Origin: JAEZHK01 sp040768845
Lineage (GTDB): Bacteria > Bacillota > Clostridia > Christensenellales > Aristaeellaceae
Length of the DNA stretch: 64,000 nucleotides
Direction: 5' to 3'
NCBI GenBank assembly: GCA_040768845.1
Contig: JAXGME010000004.1
Span: forward strand, 1 to 64,000
Positions 50,459 through 59,100 of this stretch are shown here, in pieces; the stretch's first letter is position 1, and the number at the start of each line of letters is the position of its first letter. A program made the translations under genes and the position numbers. Below the pieces are notes generated by a model that had not been told where the DNA came from, did no database searches, and saw only the letters and a program-made list of their open reading frames with translations.

Positions 50459-51892
50459 TCAGACCCGGACGTCGCCCGCCCGCACTTCCGGCGCGCCGGA
50501 AAGCAGCGGATCGACCGCCTCGCGGACGAAGTCCTCCACCTGCCGGGCGGAGCGCCCGGTATAGCGCTTCGGGTCCAGCAGCGCGTCCAGGTGGCCGCGT
50601 TCCATGCCAAAGGCCGGGTCGGCGGCAATGCGGTCCAGAAGGTCGTTGTCAAGCCCCTCCACCCGCACCCGGTGGGTGGCCGCCTGGGAATGGACGCGGA
50701 TGCGCTCGTGGAGCGCCTGCCGGTCGCCGCCCGCCTTGACGGCCTCCATCAGGATGTTTTCGGTGGCCATGAAGGGCAGGTTTTCCCGCAGGTTCCGCTC
50801 GATGATCTTGGGATACACCACGATGCCGCCGGCCACGTTGCAGTAGAGCTCCAGCACCGCGTCGGTGGCCAGAAACGCCTCCGGCAGGCTCAGGCGCCGG
50901 TTGGCGGAATCGTCCAGCGTGCGCTCAAACCACTGGGTGGCGGCGGTCATGGCGGCATCGGTCTCCAGGGCCATTACGTGGCGGCTGAGGGCGCAGATGC
51001 GCTCCGAGCGCATGGGGTTTCGCTTGTAGGCCATCGCGCTGGAGCCGATCTGCTCCTTGCCGAAGGGCTCCTCGCACTCGTGAAACGCCTGCAGAAGGCG
51101 GATGTCCTGCGCAAACTTGTAGGCGCTCTGGGCAATGCCGCTGAGCACCGCAAGGATGCGACTGTCCAGCTTCCGGGGATAGGTCTGCCCGCTGACCGGG
51201 TAGACCTCCGCCAGGCCCATCTTTTCCGCAACGCGCTTTTCCAGCGCCAGCACCTTTTCGTCGTCGTCGTCAAACAGCGCCATGAAGCTGGCCTGGGTGC
51301 CGGTGGTGCCCTTGGAGCCCAGGAGCTTGACCGTGGACAGCGCGTGGTCAAGGTCATCCACGTCCATCATCAGATCCTGCATCCACAGGCAGGCGCGCTT
51401 GCCCACCGTCACCGGCTGCGCCGGCTGCAGGTGGGTGAGCCCCAGAGTGGGGAGATCTTTGTGCTCGAGGGCAAAGGCGCGAAGGCGGCGGATGGCCTCC
51501 AGCAGCTTTGAGCGGATCAGCCGGAGCGCGTCCCGGAGGATCAGCGCGTCGGTGTTGTCGGTCACGTAGCAGGAGGTGGCGCCCAGGTGGAGGATCGCGC
51601 CGGCATCCGCGCCGCACTGGTCGGCGTAGGCGTGCACGTGGGCCATCACGTCGTGGCGCACCCGCTCCTCGTAGGCGCGGGCGGCGGCGTAGTCGATGTC
51701 CTCCGCGTGGGCCCGAAGCTCGGCAATCTGCGCGTCGGTAATCGCAAGCCCCAGCTCCTGCTCCGCCTCCGCCAGCGCCACCCACAGCCTGCGCCAGGTG
51801 ATGAACTTGTTGTCCGGCGAAAACAGGTACAGCATTTCGCGGCTGGCGTAGCGGCTGCCAAGCGGCGACTCATAGGCGATTTTGCGTTCCAT
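50459..51892 (-). CDS. purB: Adenylosuccinate lyase
   Basis: A 477-residue fumarase/aspartase-superfamily enzyme that releases fumarate in two steps of purine synthesis. It has the signature GSSAMAYKRNPMRSE, and LGATSCYVTDNTD and THLQPAQPVTVGKR active-site segments. It follows purA by 14 bases, so the two enzymes that convert IMP to AMP are made together. Confidence 0.96.
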   Translation of the reverse strand: MERKIAYESPLGSRYASREMLYLFSPDNKFITWRRLWVALAEAEQELGLAITDAQIAELRAHAEDIDYAAARAYEERVRHDVMAHVHAYADQCGADAGAILHLGATSCYVTDNTDALILRDALRLIRSKLLEAIRRLRAFALEHKDLPTLGLTHLQPAQPVTVGKRACLWMQDLMMDVDDLDHALSTVKLLGSKGTTGTQASFMALFDDDDEKVLALEKRVAEKMGLAEVYPVSGQTYPRKLDSRILAVLSGIAQSAYKFAQDIRLLQAFHECEEPFGKEQIGSSAMAYKRNPMRSERICALSRHVMALETDAAMTAATQWFERTLDDSANRRLSLPEAFLATDAVLELYCNVAGGIVVYPKIIERNLRENLPFMATENILMEAVKAGGDRQALHERIRVHSQAATHRVRVEGLDNDLLDRIAADPAFGMERGHLDALLDPKRYTGRSARQVEDFVREAVDPLLSGAPEVRAGDVRV

Positions 51893-51906
51893 GAAGGTTC
51901 CTCCCG

Positions 51907-53181
51907 TCAGCGCAGGATGATCTGGTCACGCTCGGCGCCCACGGAGACGTAGCGGATCGGGCAGCCCAGCTTTTGCTCCAGGTAGAGCACGTAGGCCTGC
52001 GCTTCCGCGGGCAGCCTGGAAAAGTCGCGCACGGCGGAGATGTCCGTCTTCCAGCCCGGCAGCACTTCATAGACGGGCTCACAGCCGTCGAGCTCCGGCG
52101 TGAAGGGGAAGTCCTCCCGGACTTCGCCGCGAAGGCGGTAGCCGACGCAGACGGGGATCTCCTCCAGATCGCTGAGCACGTCCATCTTGGTCAGCGCCAC
52201 GGCAGTGGCGCCCTGCAGCGCGGCGCCGTGGCGGGTGGCCACCACGTCCATCCAGGCGATGCGGCGGGGCCGGCCGGTGGCCGCGCCGTATTCGCCGCCC
52301 GCCTCGCGCAGGTGATCCGCGGCCTCGCCGGAGAGTTCGCCCACGAAGGGCCCCTCGCCCACGCAGGTGGAGTAGGCCTTCACGACCCCAACCACCTCGT
52401 CCAGCCGGATGGACGGCAGACCGCCGCCGATGGGCGCGTAGGCCGCCAGCGGAGAGGAGGACGAGGAGAAGGGATAGATGCCGTAATCGATATCCCGGAG
52501 CGCGCCCAGCTGCGCCTCAAAGAGAATGCTCTTGCCCGAGTCCTGGGCGTCCTTCAGGATCTTGCCGGTGTCGCAGATGTGGGGGATGAGCGGCGCGCCG
52601 TAGGTATCCAGCCATTCCATCGTCTCCTCAAAGGAGATTGGCGGCTGGCCGTAGGCCTGGGCAAACACCGCGTTTTTCCAGTCGATCAGTTTTTTCAGAT
52701 GGTGCCGGAGCGCGTCGGGGTACCTCAAATCGCCCATCTGGATGGCTTTTTTCATGTACTTGTCGCCGTAGATGGGGGATATGCCGCGCAGCGTGGAGCC
52801 GTAGCTGTCCTTGCCCAGCCGGATCTCCTCCAGCTTGTCCTGCAGCGGGTGGAAGGGCAGCACGATCATCGCCCGCTCCGAGATGCGCAGGTTTTCCGGC
52901 GTGATGGCGACGCCGCGCTCGCGCAGCCGGGCGATTTCGCCCCCCAGATGCTTGAGGTCGATGACCGTGCCCACGCCCAGAAGGTTCACCGTGTCCCGGT
53001 GGAAGATGCCCGAGGGCAGCAGGTTCAATGCGAACTTGCCGTATTCATTGATGACGGTGTGGCCGGCGTTGTTGCCGCCCTGATACCTTACGACGACTTC
53101 AAACCGGTCGGCCAGGTAGTCCACCATGCGGCCCTTGCCCTCGTCGCCCCAGTTGACGCCCACAATTGCGCAGATCGCCAT
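51907..53181 (-). CDS. purA: Adenylosuccinate synthetase
   Basis: A 424-residue GTP-dependent enzyme joining IMP and aspartate. The phosphate-binding motif GVNWGDEGKGRMVDYLA starts at residue 9, with NNAGHTV and the loop of YGAATGRPRRIAWMD. Start MAICAIVG was chosen because GGAGGAGAATTGC precedes it. Promoter at 53268-53296 with a roughly 80-base leader that I could not match to a riboswitch. Confidence 0.96.
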   Translation of the reverse strand: MAICAIVGVNWGDEGKGRMVDYLADRFEVVVRYQGGNNAGHTVINEYGKFALNLLPSGIFHRDTVNLLGVGTVIDLKHLGGEIARLRERGVAITPENLRISERAMIVLPFHPLQDKLEEIRLGKDSYGSTLRGISPIYGDKYMKKAIQMGDLRYPDALRHHLKKLIDWKNAVFAQAYGQPPISFEETMEWLDTYGAPLIPHICDTGKILKDAQDSGKSILFEAQLGALRDIDYGIYPFSSSSSPLAAYAPIGGGLPSIRLDEVVGVVKAYSTCVGEGPFVGELSGEAADHLREAGGEYGAATGRPRRIAWMDVVATRHGAALQGATAVALTKMDVLSDLEEIPVCVGYRLRGEVREDFPFTPELDGCEPVYEVLPGWKTDISAVRDFSRLPAEAQAYVLYLEQKLGCPIRYVSVGAERDQIILR

Positions 53182-53267
53182 GCAATTCTCCTCCAATTAC
53201 GAACGAATACCATGCATCCGCAAAGAAACATCCGTAAATATCGGACATTCCTGAGCGCTTGCATCCT

Positions 53268-53296
53268 ATTATACCATTTTTGGGGTTATTTTTCAA
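53268..53296 (-). promoter_or_regulatory. Promoter of purA-purB
   Basis: Minus strand: TTGAAA, 17 bases, TATAAT with TGG extension. The -35 box overlaps the end of the upstream small gene. Confidence 0.75.
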
Positions 53297-53501
53297 GCGG
53301 ATCGCGGGGAGGAGCCGGATGATCCCCCGGGTTTTCGTCCTCCACGAACTCGCCTTCAATGAAAGGCTGGCCGTTGGGGGCGACGTCGCGGTTTTCCCGC
53401 CGACCCAGCGAGCGCAGCCAAAACAGCATCCGGATCAAGACAATCAGGACAAACAGAGCCGGTACGGCAATCATCCACACGAAGGGCGCGAAAAACAGCA
53501 T
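53286..53501 (-). CDS. Small membrane protein, 71 residues
   Basis: One hydrophobic helix (FVWMIAVPALFVLIVLIRMLFWL) followed by a basic patch and an acidic, proline-rich cytoplasmic tail. AAGGGAGGTGAGCGC precedes the ATG, so it is a real gene. I do not recognise the family. It lies between traX and purA on the same strand. Confidence 0.65.
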   Translation of the reverse strand: MLFFAPFVWMIAVPALFVLIVLIRMLFWLRSLGRRENRDVAPNGQPFIEGEFVEDENPGDHPAPPRDPLEK

Positions 53502-53560
53502 GCGCTCACCTCCCTTTTCATTATACCACGGCCCGGGAAAAAGATCAAAAAAGGGGCGGG

Positions 53561-54328
53561 TCACATCCCCCGGGCGATCATCAGTCTGGCGGCGTAGATT
53601 GCGGCCAGATGCAGCGGGTAAAACAGGTAGAAAAACCACTTGGGCAGTTTCAGGTTGGTCCTGGTGGGCAGGTAGATGGCCGGCAGCGCCAGCACCGCGA
53701 AGGCCTGGGTACCAAAGCGCACCGGGCCGATCTGGTATGCGCCGCCGGAGGAGGCGCCCCACCACAGCATGAAACCCAGCACCCACAGAAAGGACGCGCC
53801 GGGCTGTGCCAGGAAGGCGTAGAACAGGAGCATCAGCGCCACGCCGCGCCAGCCGTAGTCCAGATACCCCTGGAAGTACAGGATGACCCCCGTGACGATC
53901 GCCGCCAGCGCGTATTTCTTGTCCTTGAAGCACCAGATGAGCAGCATGCCCGCCATCAGTGATACGAGAATGCTGGGGCGGTTCCAGCTCATCAGGTACC
54001 AGGAAACGGCGCTGCGGAGCGGATCGCCGCTCCAGGAAACGGCGTCCATGGCGGCGGTGGTGTGGCTGAGGCCCAGCGCGTACAGCGGCTGGGACACGAG
54101 CGCCAGCAGCAGCATGCGCATCAGGTAGCGGCGCATGTCGTGGGTGTACACGCAGCCCACCGCCAGGCTGTAGGCAAAGATGGGGAAGGCGATGCGCCCG
54201 ATCACCCGGAGAATCGGGTACTGGGGCAAAATCGCCGCGCCCACGTGGTCGATCGCCATCGTCGTAATCGCAATGAGCTTCAAAAAACCGGTGTCCGTGT
54301 TAAGCCTGACGTCCTGCCTGCCCGCCAT
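53561..54328 (-). CDS. TraX family membrane protein
   Basis: A 255-residue protein with about eight helices. GFLKLIAITTMAIDHVGAAILP, GRIAFPIFAYSLAVGC and the C-terminal KWFFYLFYPLHL are diagnostic for TraX-like acetyltransferases, the group of F-pilin N-acetylase. Chromosomal copies are common in Bacillota where they probably acetylate a surface or cell-wall molecule. Start MAGRQD was chosen behind GAGGGTGATTGG. Confidence 0.85.
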   Translation of the reverse strand: MAGRQDVRLNTDTGFLKLIAITTMAIDHVGAAILPQYPILRVIGRIAFPIFAYSLAVGCVYTHDMRRYLMRMLLLALVSQPLYALGLSHTTAAMDAVSWSGDPLRSAVSWYLMSWNRPSILVSLMAGMLLIWCFKDKKYALAAIVTGVILYFQGYLDYGWRGVALMLLFYAFLAQPGASFLWVLGFMLWWGASSGGAYQIGPVRFGTQAFAVLALPAIYLPTRTNLKLPKWFFYLFYPLHLAAIYAARLMIARGM

Positions 54329-54435
54329 CCAATCACCCTCGGCCAAAGAATACCGCACCCTCATTATAGGGTATTTTTCGCCGCGGCGCAATGGATGCGC
54401 CTGCCTTTTGCCGCGCGGAACCGCCGGAAATGACA

Positions 54436-54697
54436 AGAGCGCGGCCATCGCCTGGCCGCGCTCTCAGACCATCCACAAAATCCTCGGCAGACTTCAATCG
54501 TTCCCGGCGGCACGTACGTCGGGAACGGTTTCTCCCCCCAGGGCGCACACTGGGGGGAGAAATAGCACCATACGTCAGCACACCGCCCGGAAATGCGTGA
54601 GCATTTCAGGGGTGCGCAGGCCTCCTCCTCCGCATCAAAAAATCCGGCAGGTTTTTTGATGCTATGAGAGCGCGGCCATCGCCTGGCCGCGCTCTCA
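54436..54697. repeat. Two identical 32-base hairpin repeats flanking a hairpin-rich segment
   Basis: The sequence AGAGCGCGGCCA, five-base loop, TGGCCGCGCTCT occurs at 54436-54464 and again at 54666-54696, exactly alike (identity extends through the following CAG). Between them lie three more hairpins: CGTTCCCGGCG with matching half (about 54499-54529), TTTCTCCCCCCAG with CTGGGGGGAGAAA (about 54529-54562), and GCATCAAAAAA with TTTTTTGATGC (54632-54662). The segment follows the rplT operon and holds no gene. Confidence 0.75.
54632..54662 (-). terminator. Probable terminator of infC-rpmI-rplT
   Basis: Minus strand: GCATCAAAAAA, nine-base loop, TTTTTTGATGC. The T run is inside the stem; together with the GC hairpin at 54665-54697 it is the likely transcript end. 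Confidence 0.5.
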
Positions 54698-54717
54698 GGA
54701 AGCCGGATGAAAGGGCG

Positions 54718-55077
<360 letters not shown>

Positions 55078-55091
55078 TTGGATTCGCCTCC

Positions 55092-55289
55092 TTACTTATA
55101 CGGAATCAGTTTCTTCATGGTTTTGGCTTCGCCGCTGAACACCAGGGCCGCCTTGCGAAGGTTGCGCGTGCGCTTGGTGGGCTTCTTGGTCAGGATATGG
55201 CTCTTGTACGCCTGCGAGCGCTTGACCTTGCCGGTCTTGGTCAGGCTGAAGCGCTTCGCCGCGCCGCGGTGGGTCTTCTGCTTGGGCAT
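55092..55289 (-). CDS. rpmI: 50S ribosomal protein L35
   Basis: A 65-residue L35: MPKQKTHRGAAKRFSLTKTGKVKRSQAYKSHILTKK. Standard length and position, 14 bases before rplT, GAGGAGG ahead of the ATG. Confidence 0.98.
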   Translation of the reverse strand: MPKQKTHRGAAKRFSLTKTGKVKRSQAYKSHILTKKPTKRTRNLRKAALVFSGEAKTMKKLIPYK

Positions 55290-55338
55290 GGAAACTCCTC
55301 CTCTCGTTCAGTGCATCATTTCGCGGAAATAACGAGCG

Positions 55339-55860
55339 TCAATCCTTGTCGCGCGGGGCAAGGATCATGATCATGTTCCGGCCCTCGAGGAGCGGTTGGC
55401 GCTCGATGATGGCGTACTCCTTGATCCGCTCGGCGAAACTCCTCATCACCTGGAGACCGATTTCAGAGTGGGTAATCTGACGGCCGCGGAAACGGATGTT
55501 TACCTTGACCTTATCGCCATCCTGGAGGAACTTGACCGCGTTCCGGAATTTGACGTCCACGTCGTGATCCTCGATGGTCGCGGAAAGGCGAACCTCCTTG
55601 ATGGTGATGACCTTTTGATTCTTGCGAATCTCACGTTCGCGCTTGGATTGTTCGAAGCGGTACTTGCCATAATCCATCAGCTTGCATACAGGCGGCTTGG
55701 CCTGCGGCGCAATCTTGACCAGATCAAGCTGGCGTTCTTCGGCGAGCTCCAGCGCCTGCCGCGTCAGCATGACGCCCAACTGTTCGCCGTTCTGATCGAT
55801 CAAACGTACCTCGCGGTCGCGGATCTCCTCATTAATCATCAGATCGTTGTTGATACCCAT
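55339..55860 (-). CDS. infC: Translation initiation factor IF-3
   Basis: A 173-residue IF-3 with the N-domain INEEIRDREVRLIDQNGEQLGVM and C-domain KEVRLSATIEDHDVDVKFRNAVKFL, KVKVNIRFRGRQI. It keeps 30S subunits free and checks the start codon. The ATG of MGINNDL sits three bases after GGGAGG, unusually close; the Met seven residues later is an alternative. The frame is open further upstream, but that part is the leader RNA. Confidence 0.96.
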   Translation of the reverse strand: MGINNDLMINEEIRDREVRLIDQNGEQLGVMLTRQALELAEERQLDLVKIAPQAKPPVCKLMDYGKYRFEQSKREREIRKNQKVITIKEVRLSATIEDHDVDVKFRNAVKFLQDGDKVKVNIRFRGRQITHSEIGLQVMRSFAERIKEYAIIERQPLLEGRNMIMILAPRDKD

Positions 55861-55884
55861 GCACCTCCCAAATCGATTCTCATT

Positions 55885-55995
55885 CAGTAAAAAAGCGGGC
55901 CTTCGCAAAAGCGAACGCCCACACACAAAACGAGTGTTTCATGCAACCCGCGCTGGCGTTGCCGCCGGGTGAGAAGCGAGCGCTTCTGCTTTATC
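55885..55995 (-). ncRNA. L20-type leader RNA of infC-rpmI-rplT with terminator
   Basis: The roughly 130-base leader between the promoter and infC has the layout of the L20 leader of Bacillota: base-paired upstream segments ending in a terminator hairpin (GGGCGTTCGC, TTTT, GCGAAGGCCCGC, then six T; 55887-55920 on the plus strand), just before the infC ribosome site. L20 binding would favour the terminator. Identified by position and hairpin, not by a covariance model. Confidence 0.65.
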
Positions 55996-56001
55996 AGAGG
56001 T

Positions 56002-56031
56002 AGTATACCATGCGCTCCGGCGCAAAGTCAA
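56002..56031 (-). promoter_or_regulatory. Promoter of infC-rpmI-rplT
   Basis: Minus strand: TTGACT, 18 bases, TATACT with TGG extension. Transcription would start near 55995, giving the L20-type leader. Confidence 0.75.
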
Positions 56032-56068
56032 CCCGCGCGCAAAATTTTACAGCGGCGTCGGGCGCGGC

Positions 56069-56096
56069 TTGACGAATTGCGGCTTTAAGGTACAAT
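56069..56096 (+). promoter_or_regulatory. Promoter of the broken sfsA gene
   Basis: TTGACG, 16 bases, TACAAT, 42 bases ahead of the ATG, followed by a GGGAGGG ribosome site. Expression signals are intact although the gene is not. Confidence 0.65.
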
Positions 56097-56138
56097 GAAA
56101 GAGCGCGGGCCGCGCGGCCCGCGGCGCGGGAGGGAAGC

Positions 56139-56587
56139 ATGGTCTATTCGGATGTGTGCGAAGCGGTCTTTCTGGAGCGGCTGAACCGCTTTGTCGCGCG
56201 GGTGGACGTCGGCGGGCGCGAGGCGCTCTGCCACGTCAAAAACACCGGGCGGTGCGGGGAGCTTTTCATTCCGGGGACGGAGGCGTTTTTGCAGCGGCGC
56301 GAGGACCGCGCGCGAAAGACGGGGTACGACCTGATCGCCGTGTCCAAGGGCGCGCGGATCGTCAACGTGGACAGCCAGGCCCCCAACCGGGTGCTGCGCG
56401 AATGGGTGGAGGCCGGCGGTTTTTTGCCCGGCGCGGAGCGCATCCGGCCGGAGTACCGCTACCTGAACTCCCGGTTTGACTTTCTGATCGACGGCGCCGG
56501 GCGGCGGGCGTGGGCGTTTTGGCGGTGGACTGTTTTGTGGCGCCCGGCCAGATCATCGCCCGAAAACCCGTGGAGGTGCGGCTGTAA
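56139..56587 (+). pseudogene. sfsA: sfsA with internal deletion and frameshift
   Basis: The first frame encodes SfsA residues 1 to about 125 (VFLERLNRFVARVDVGGRE, HVKNTGRCGELFIPG, NRVLREWVEAGGFLPG, RPEYRYLNSRFDFLIDGAGRR). It then runs out of frame, and the -1 frame reads GVGVLAVDCFVAPGQIIARKPVEVRL to the stop at 56585-56587, which is the normal C-terminus. About 80-90 residues between them, including the VEVKG nuclease core, are missing. The join lies in a GCGGGCG stretch. SfsA is a sugar-fermentation-linked nuclease in intact form; this copy should be inactive. Confidence 0.8.
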
Positions 56588-56689
56588 GGCGCTTTGCCGC
56601 CCCTGGCATTGAGGCGGAAACCCGCGGACCGCTTTGCGCGGCCTGAAAACCCGTATCCGTCGCGCAGAAAATTTTTTGCGCTGGAACCC

Positions 56690-56718
56690 TTGACAGCGGC
56701 CGAGCATATCAGTATATT
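56690..56718 (+). promoter_or_regulatory. Promoter and ArsR-type operator of the ferredoxin-membrane Fe-S-ArsR operon
   Basis: TTGACA, 17 bases, TATATT. Overlapping the -10 box are nested dyads: ATATTAG-N6-CTAATAT (56714-56733) and GCATAT/ATATGC (56704-56727). ArsR-family repressors bind such A/T dyads, and an ArsR gene ends this operon. Confidence 0.75.
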
Positions 56719-56749
56719 AGAATATGCTAATATGAAAAGGCGGTGCGCA

Positions 56750-56956
56750 ATGGGAATCAAGCGAAAGAAGGCGGTCATTTCAAGCGAGTGCGTGGCCTGC
56801 GGCTGCTGCGTGGGAAGCTGTCCGCTGGGTGCGATCCGGGTGTTCAAGGGCATGTACGCGCTGGTGGACGAGAAAAAGTGCGTGGGCTGCGGGCGCTGCG
56901 CCGGCGCCTGCCCGGCGGCGGTCATCCGCATCGAGGGACGGGAGGCGGCGTCGTGA
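56750..56956 (+). CDS. Ferredoxin, 2x[4Fe-4S]
   Basis: A 68-residue ferredoxin with cysteines 14, 17, 20, 24 (CVACGCCVGSCP, with an extra Cys19) and 44, 47, 50, 54 (CVGCGRCAGACP). The ATG at 56750 was picked because AAGGCGGTG lies before it; an earlier ATG at 56732 falls inside the operator dyad. First gene of an operon with a membrane Fe-S protein and ArsR. Confidence 0.88.
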   Translation: MGIKRKKAVISSECVACGCCVGSCPLGAIRVFKGMYALVDEKKCVGCGRCAGACPAAVIRIEGREAAS

Positions 56957-57582
56957 AGGTGAAGAAGCGCTGGGCGGATTTCCTGTGGGTGGCCTCCGCC
57001 GTATACCTGGTGCTGGGCGTATTCAACATTCTGTTCGCGTGGATCGGGCTGATCTGCTTTTTTGTGCCGCTGTGGGTGGCGGCCTTGGGCGGCGGCAAGG
57101 GCTACTGCAACCGCTACTGTGGGCGCGGCCAGTTGCTGGAGATGTTGGGCGGCCGGCTGAAGCTCTCCCGCAACGCCGCGCCGCCGGCCTTTCTCCGGTC
57201 GAAATGGTTCCGATACGCCTTTTTGACGTTTTTCATGGCGATGTTCGGGCTGATGCTGTACGCGACATGGAAGGTGTTTGCGGGCGCGACGCTGCGGGAG
57301 GCGGTGACGCTTCTGTGGGTGTTCCGGCTTCCGTGGGAATGGGCGGACACCTCGATGGTGTATCCGTGGGTGGCGCAGTTTGCCTTTGGGTTTTACGGCG
57401 TGATGCTGACATCCACGGTGCTGGGGCTGATTACCATGGCGCTTTTCAGGCCGCGTTCCTGGTGCGTGTACTGCCCGATGGGCACCATGACCCAGGGCAT
57501 TTGCCGGCTGAAGCACGGAAAGGAAAGACCGGATGGAGCAGGCCAGGGAGATTGCGGAGCTTTTGAAGGCGCTGGCCAATGA
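56953..57582 (+). CDS. Membrane 4Fe-4S protein (NapH/YccM-like)
   Basis: A 209-residue protein with about four to five hydrophobic helices and two cysteine motifs, GKGYCNRYCGRGQLLEML after helix 2 and RSWCVYCPMGTMTQ near the C-terminus. These are the pattern of polyferredoxin-type membrane proteins of the NapH/NosR/RdxA group, which pass electrons across or along the membrane. The GTG start overlaps the ferredoxin stop, and the end overlaps the ArsR gene by 50 bases, a long overlap. Confidence 0.8.
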   Translation: MKVKKRWADFLWVASAVYLVLGVFNILFAWIGLICFFVPLWVAALGGGKGYCNRYCGRGQLLEMLGGRLKLSRNAAPPAFLRSKWFRYAFLTFFMAMFGLMLYATWKVFAGATLREAVTLLWVFRLPWEWADTSMVYPWVAQFAFGFYGVMLTSTVLGLITMALFRPRSWCVYCPMGTMTQGICRLKHGKERPDGAGQGDCGAFEGAGQ

Positions 57583-57817
57583 ACACCGGCTGCGGATTTT
57601 GTGCGCGCTGATCGACGGCCCGCGCACCGTGGGCGCGCTGGGGACGGTGGTGCCGGACATTGGCCAGTCGGCGCTTTCCCAGCACCTGGCGCTGATGAAG
57701 GCCCACGGGATCGTGGACGGCAAAAAGACCGGGCAGAATGTGACCTACTTCATCGCGGACCGCCGGATCGCGGACCTGGTGGACGCGCTGAAGATGCACT
57801 GCTGCCATGGGAACTGA
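57533..57817 (+). CDS. ArsR-family transcriptional repressor
   Basis: A 94-residue winged-helix protein: IAELLKALANEHRLRILCALIDG and the recognition region IGQSALSQHLALMKAHGIV--KKTGQNVTYFI. C-terminal His-Cys-Cys-His (HCCHGN) and Cys in the first helix region could bind metal or react with thiol oxidants. It probably represses its own operon at 56704-56733. Confidence 0.9.
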   Translation: MEQAREIAELLKALANEHRLRILCALIDGPRTVGALGTVVPDIGQSALSQHLALMKAHGIVDGKKTGQNVTYFIADRRIADLVDALKMHCCHGN

Positions 57818-57852
57818 CCGCGGGTCTTGTGCCTTTGGCGCACGCCGACACG

Positions 57853-57886
57853 GGTGGGGGGGAGCCGTTCGGCTCCCCCCCCACCC
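57853..57886. terminator. Strong GC hairpin between convergent arsR and MetE-like genes
   Basis: GGGTGGGGGGGAGCC, GTTC loop, GGCTCCCCCCCACCC: a 15-base perfect stem, no T run on either side. Confidence 0.6.
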
Positions 57887-57894
57887 GGATGCCG

Positions 57895-59019
57895 TCAGCC
57901 CCACACCGTTCGGGCGACGTCGCGGATCAGATCAATCTTTGCCCACTGGGCTTCCTCGGTCAGGATGTTGCCCTCCTCGGTGGAGGCGAAGCCGCACTGG
58001 GGGCTGAGATACAAGTTCTCCAGCGGCACGGTTTTTGCGGCCTCGCGGATGCGCGCGCACAGGGCTTCCCGGTCCTCCAGTTCGCCGGACTTTGAGGTCA
58101 CGAGGCCCAGCACCACCTTCTTGCCCTCCGGCACGAAGCGGAGCGGCGCAAAATCGCCGGCGCGGTCGGTATCAAATTCCAGATAGAAGGCGTCCACGGC
58201 CTCCCGGGCGAAGAGCGCGTCCGCCACTGGCTCGTACCCGCCCGATGTGGCCCAGGTGGAGTGGTAGTTGCCCCGGCACACGTGGGTGGTGACGGCAAGA
58301 TCCGCCGGGAGGTCCCGAACGGCCTCGTTGTTGAGCTGGAGGTACACTTCCTTCAGCGCGTCGGGATCGTAGCCCGCCCCCGCCATGGTCTTCCAGAATT
58401 TCTCGTCGCACAGCATGCCCCAGGTGCAGTCATCCAGCTGAATGTTTCGGCAGCCCAGCGCGTATAGCGCCAGCATGGCATCCCGGTACGCCTTGACGAT
58501 GTCCCGGTACAGCGCCTCGCGGTCGGGATAGATGGCCTCCACCGCCCGCTCGTTGACGCCCCGCACCAGTTCCGCGTAAAACTGCGCCGGCGACGGAATG
58601 CACTGCCGGGCGACCACATCCTCTCCCGCGGCCTCCTTCAAAAAGGCGAAGTGCCGGAGAAACGGATGGTCGCCAAAGCGGAGCTTCCCGGAAAGCCGCG
58701 CCGAATCCCTGCGCGTCTCCTCGCCGTGAAACAGGTAGCCCCTGTCCATCTGCACGCGCTCCACGCCATCAAATCCCCAAAAGAAGTCCAGGTGCCAATA
58801 GCTGCGGCGGAACTCCCCGTCCGTCACGCCCAAAAGGCCCGCCGCCTTCTCTTTTTCCACCAGCTTTTTGATTTCTTCATCCTCAATTTTTTCCAGCGCC
58901 GCCGCGGTGATCTCTCCCGCCGCAAAGCGCGCCCGCGCCGCCTGGATCGCCTCGGGCCGCAGAAAGCTGCCCACAATGTCGTACCGGAACGGCGCGTTTT
59001 TTGTTGCCTTATCCGCCAT
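57895..59019 (-). CDS. MetE-like methyltransferase (cobalamin-independent methionine synthase family, YxjG type)
   Basis: A 374-residue TIM-barrel protein. It starts with the family pattern F-YDIVGSFLRPEAI--AR-F--GEI, and zinc ligands can be read in THVCRGNY and LSPQCGFAST. This short form (no N-terminal repeat) transfers methyl groups to homocysteine from small donors or methylated folate. It has a promoter at 59048-59077 and a LysR-type site upstream; LysR and YheO-like regulators follow on the same strand upstream. Confidence 0.87.
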   Translation of the reverse strand: MADKATKNAPFRYDIVGSFLRPEAIQAARARFAAGEITAAALEKIEDEEIKKLVEKEKAAGLLGVTDGEFRRSYWHLDFFWGFDGVERVQMDRGYLFHGEETRRDSARLSGKLRFGDHPFLRHFAFLKEAAGEDVVARQCIPSPAQFYAELVRGVNERAVEAIYPDREALYRDIVKAYRDAMLALYALGCRNIQLDDCTWGMLCDEKFWKTMAGAGYDPDALKEVYLQLNNEAVRDLPADLAVTTHVCRGNYHSTWATSGGYEPVADALFAREAVDAFYLEFDTDRAGDFAPLRFVPEGKKVVLGLVTSKSGELEDREALCARIREAAKTVPLENLYLSPQCGFASTEEGNILTEEAQWAKIDLIRDVARTVWG

Positions 59020-59047
59020 GATAACCCCTCCCGTCTGTCATGCGTAC

Positions 59048-59077
59048 AGCATAGCACGGCGGGGGAGATATTGACAA
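59048..59077 (-). promoter_or_regulatory. Promoter of the MetE-like gene
   Basis: Minus strand: TTGTCA, 18 bases, TATGCT, with transcription starting about 20 bases ahead of the ATG. Confidence 0.6.
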
Positions 59078-59100
59078 ATTCTTATTTATGTGGCGTGCTT

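Noticed and set aside
53182..53267. Purine riboswitch in the purA leader
   Set aside because: The 85-base leader lacks the three-helix junction core and no terminator/antiterminator pair was found.
53561..54328. Conjugative plasmid gene (TraX)
   Set aside because: No other transfer genes occur; chromosomal TraX-like proteins are common in Bacillota.
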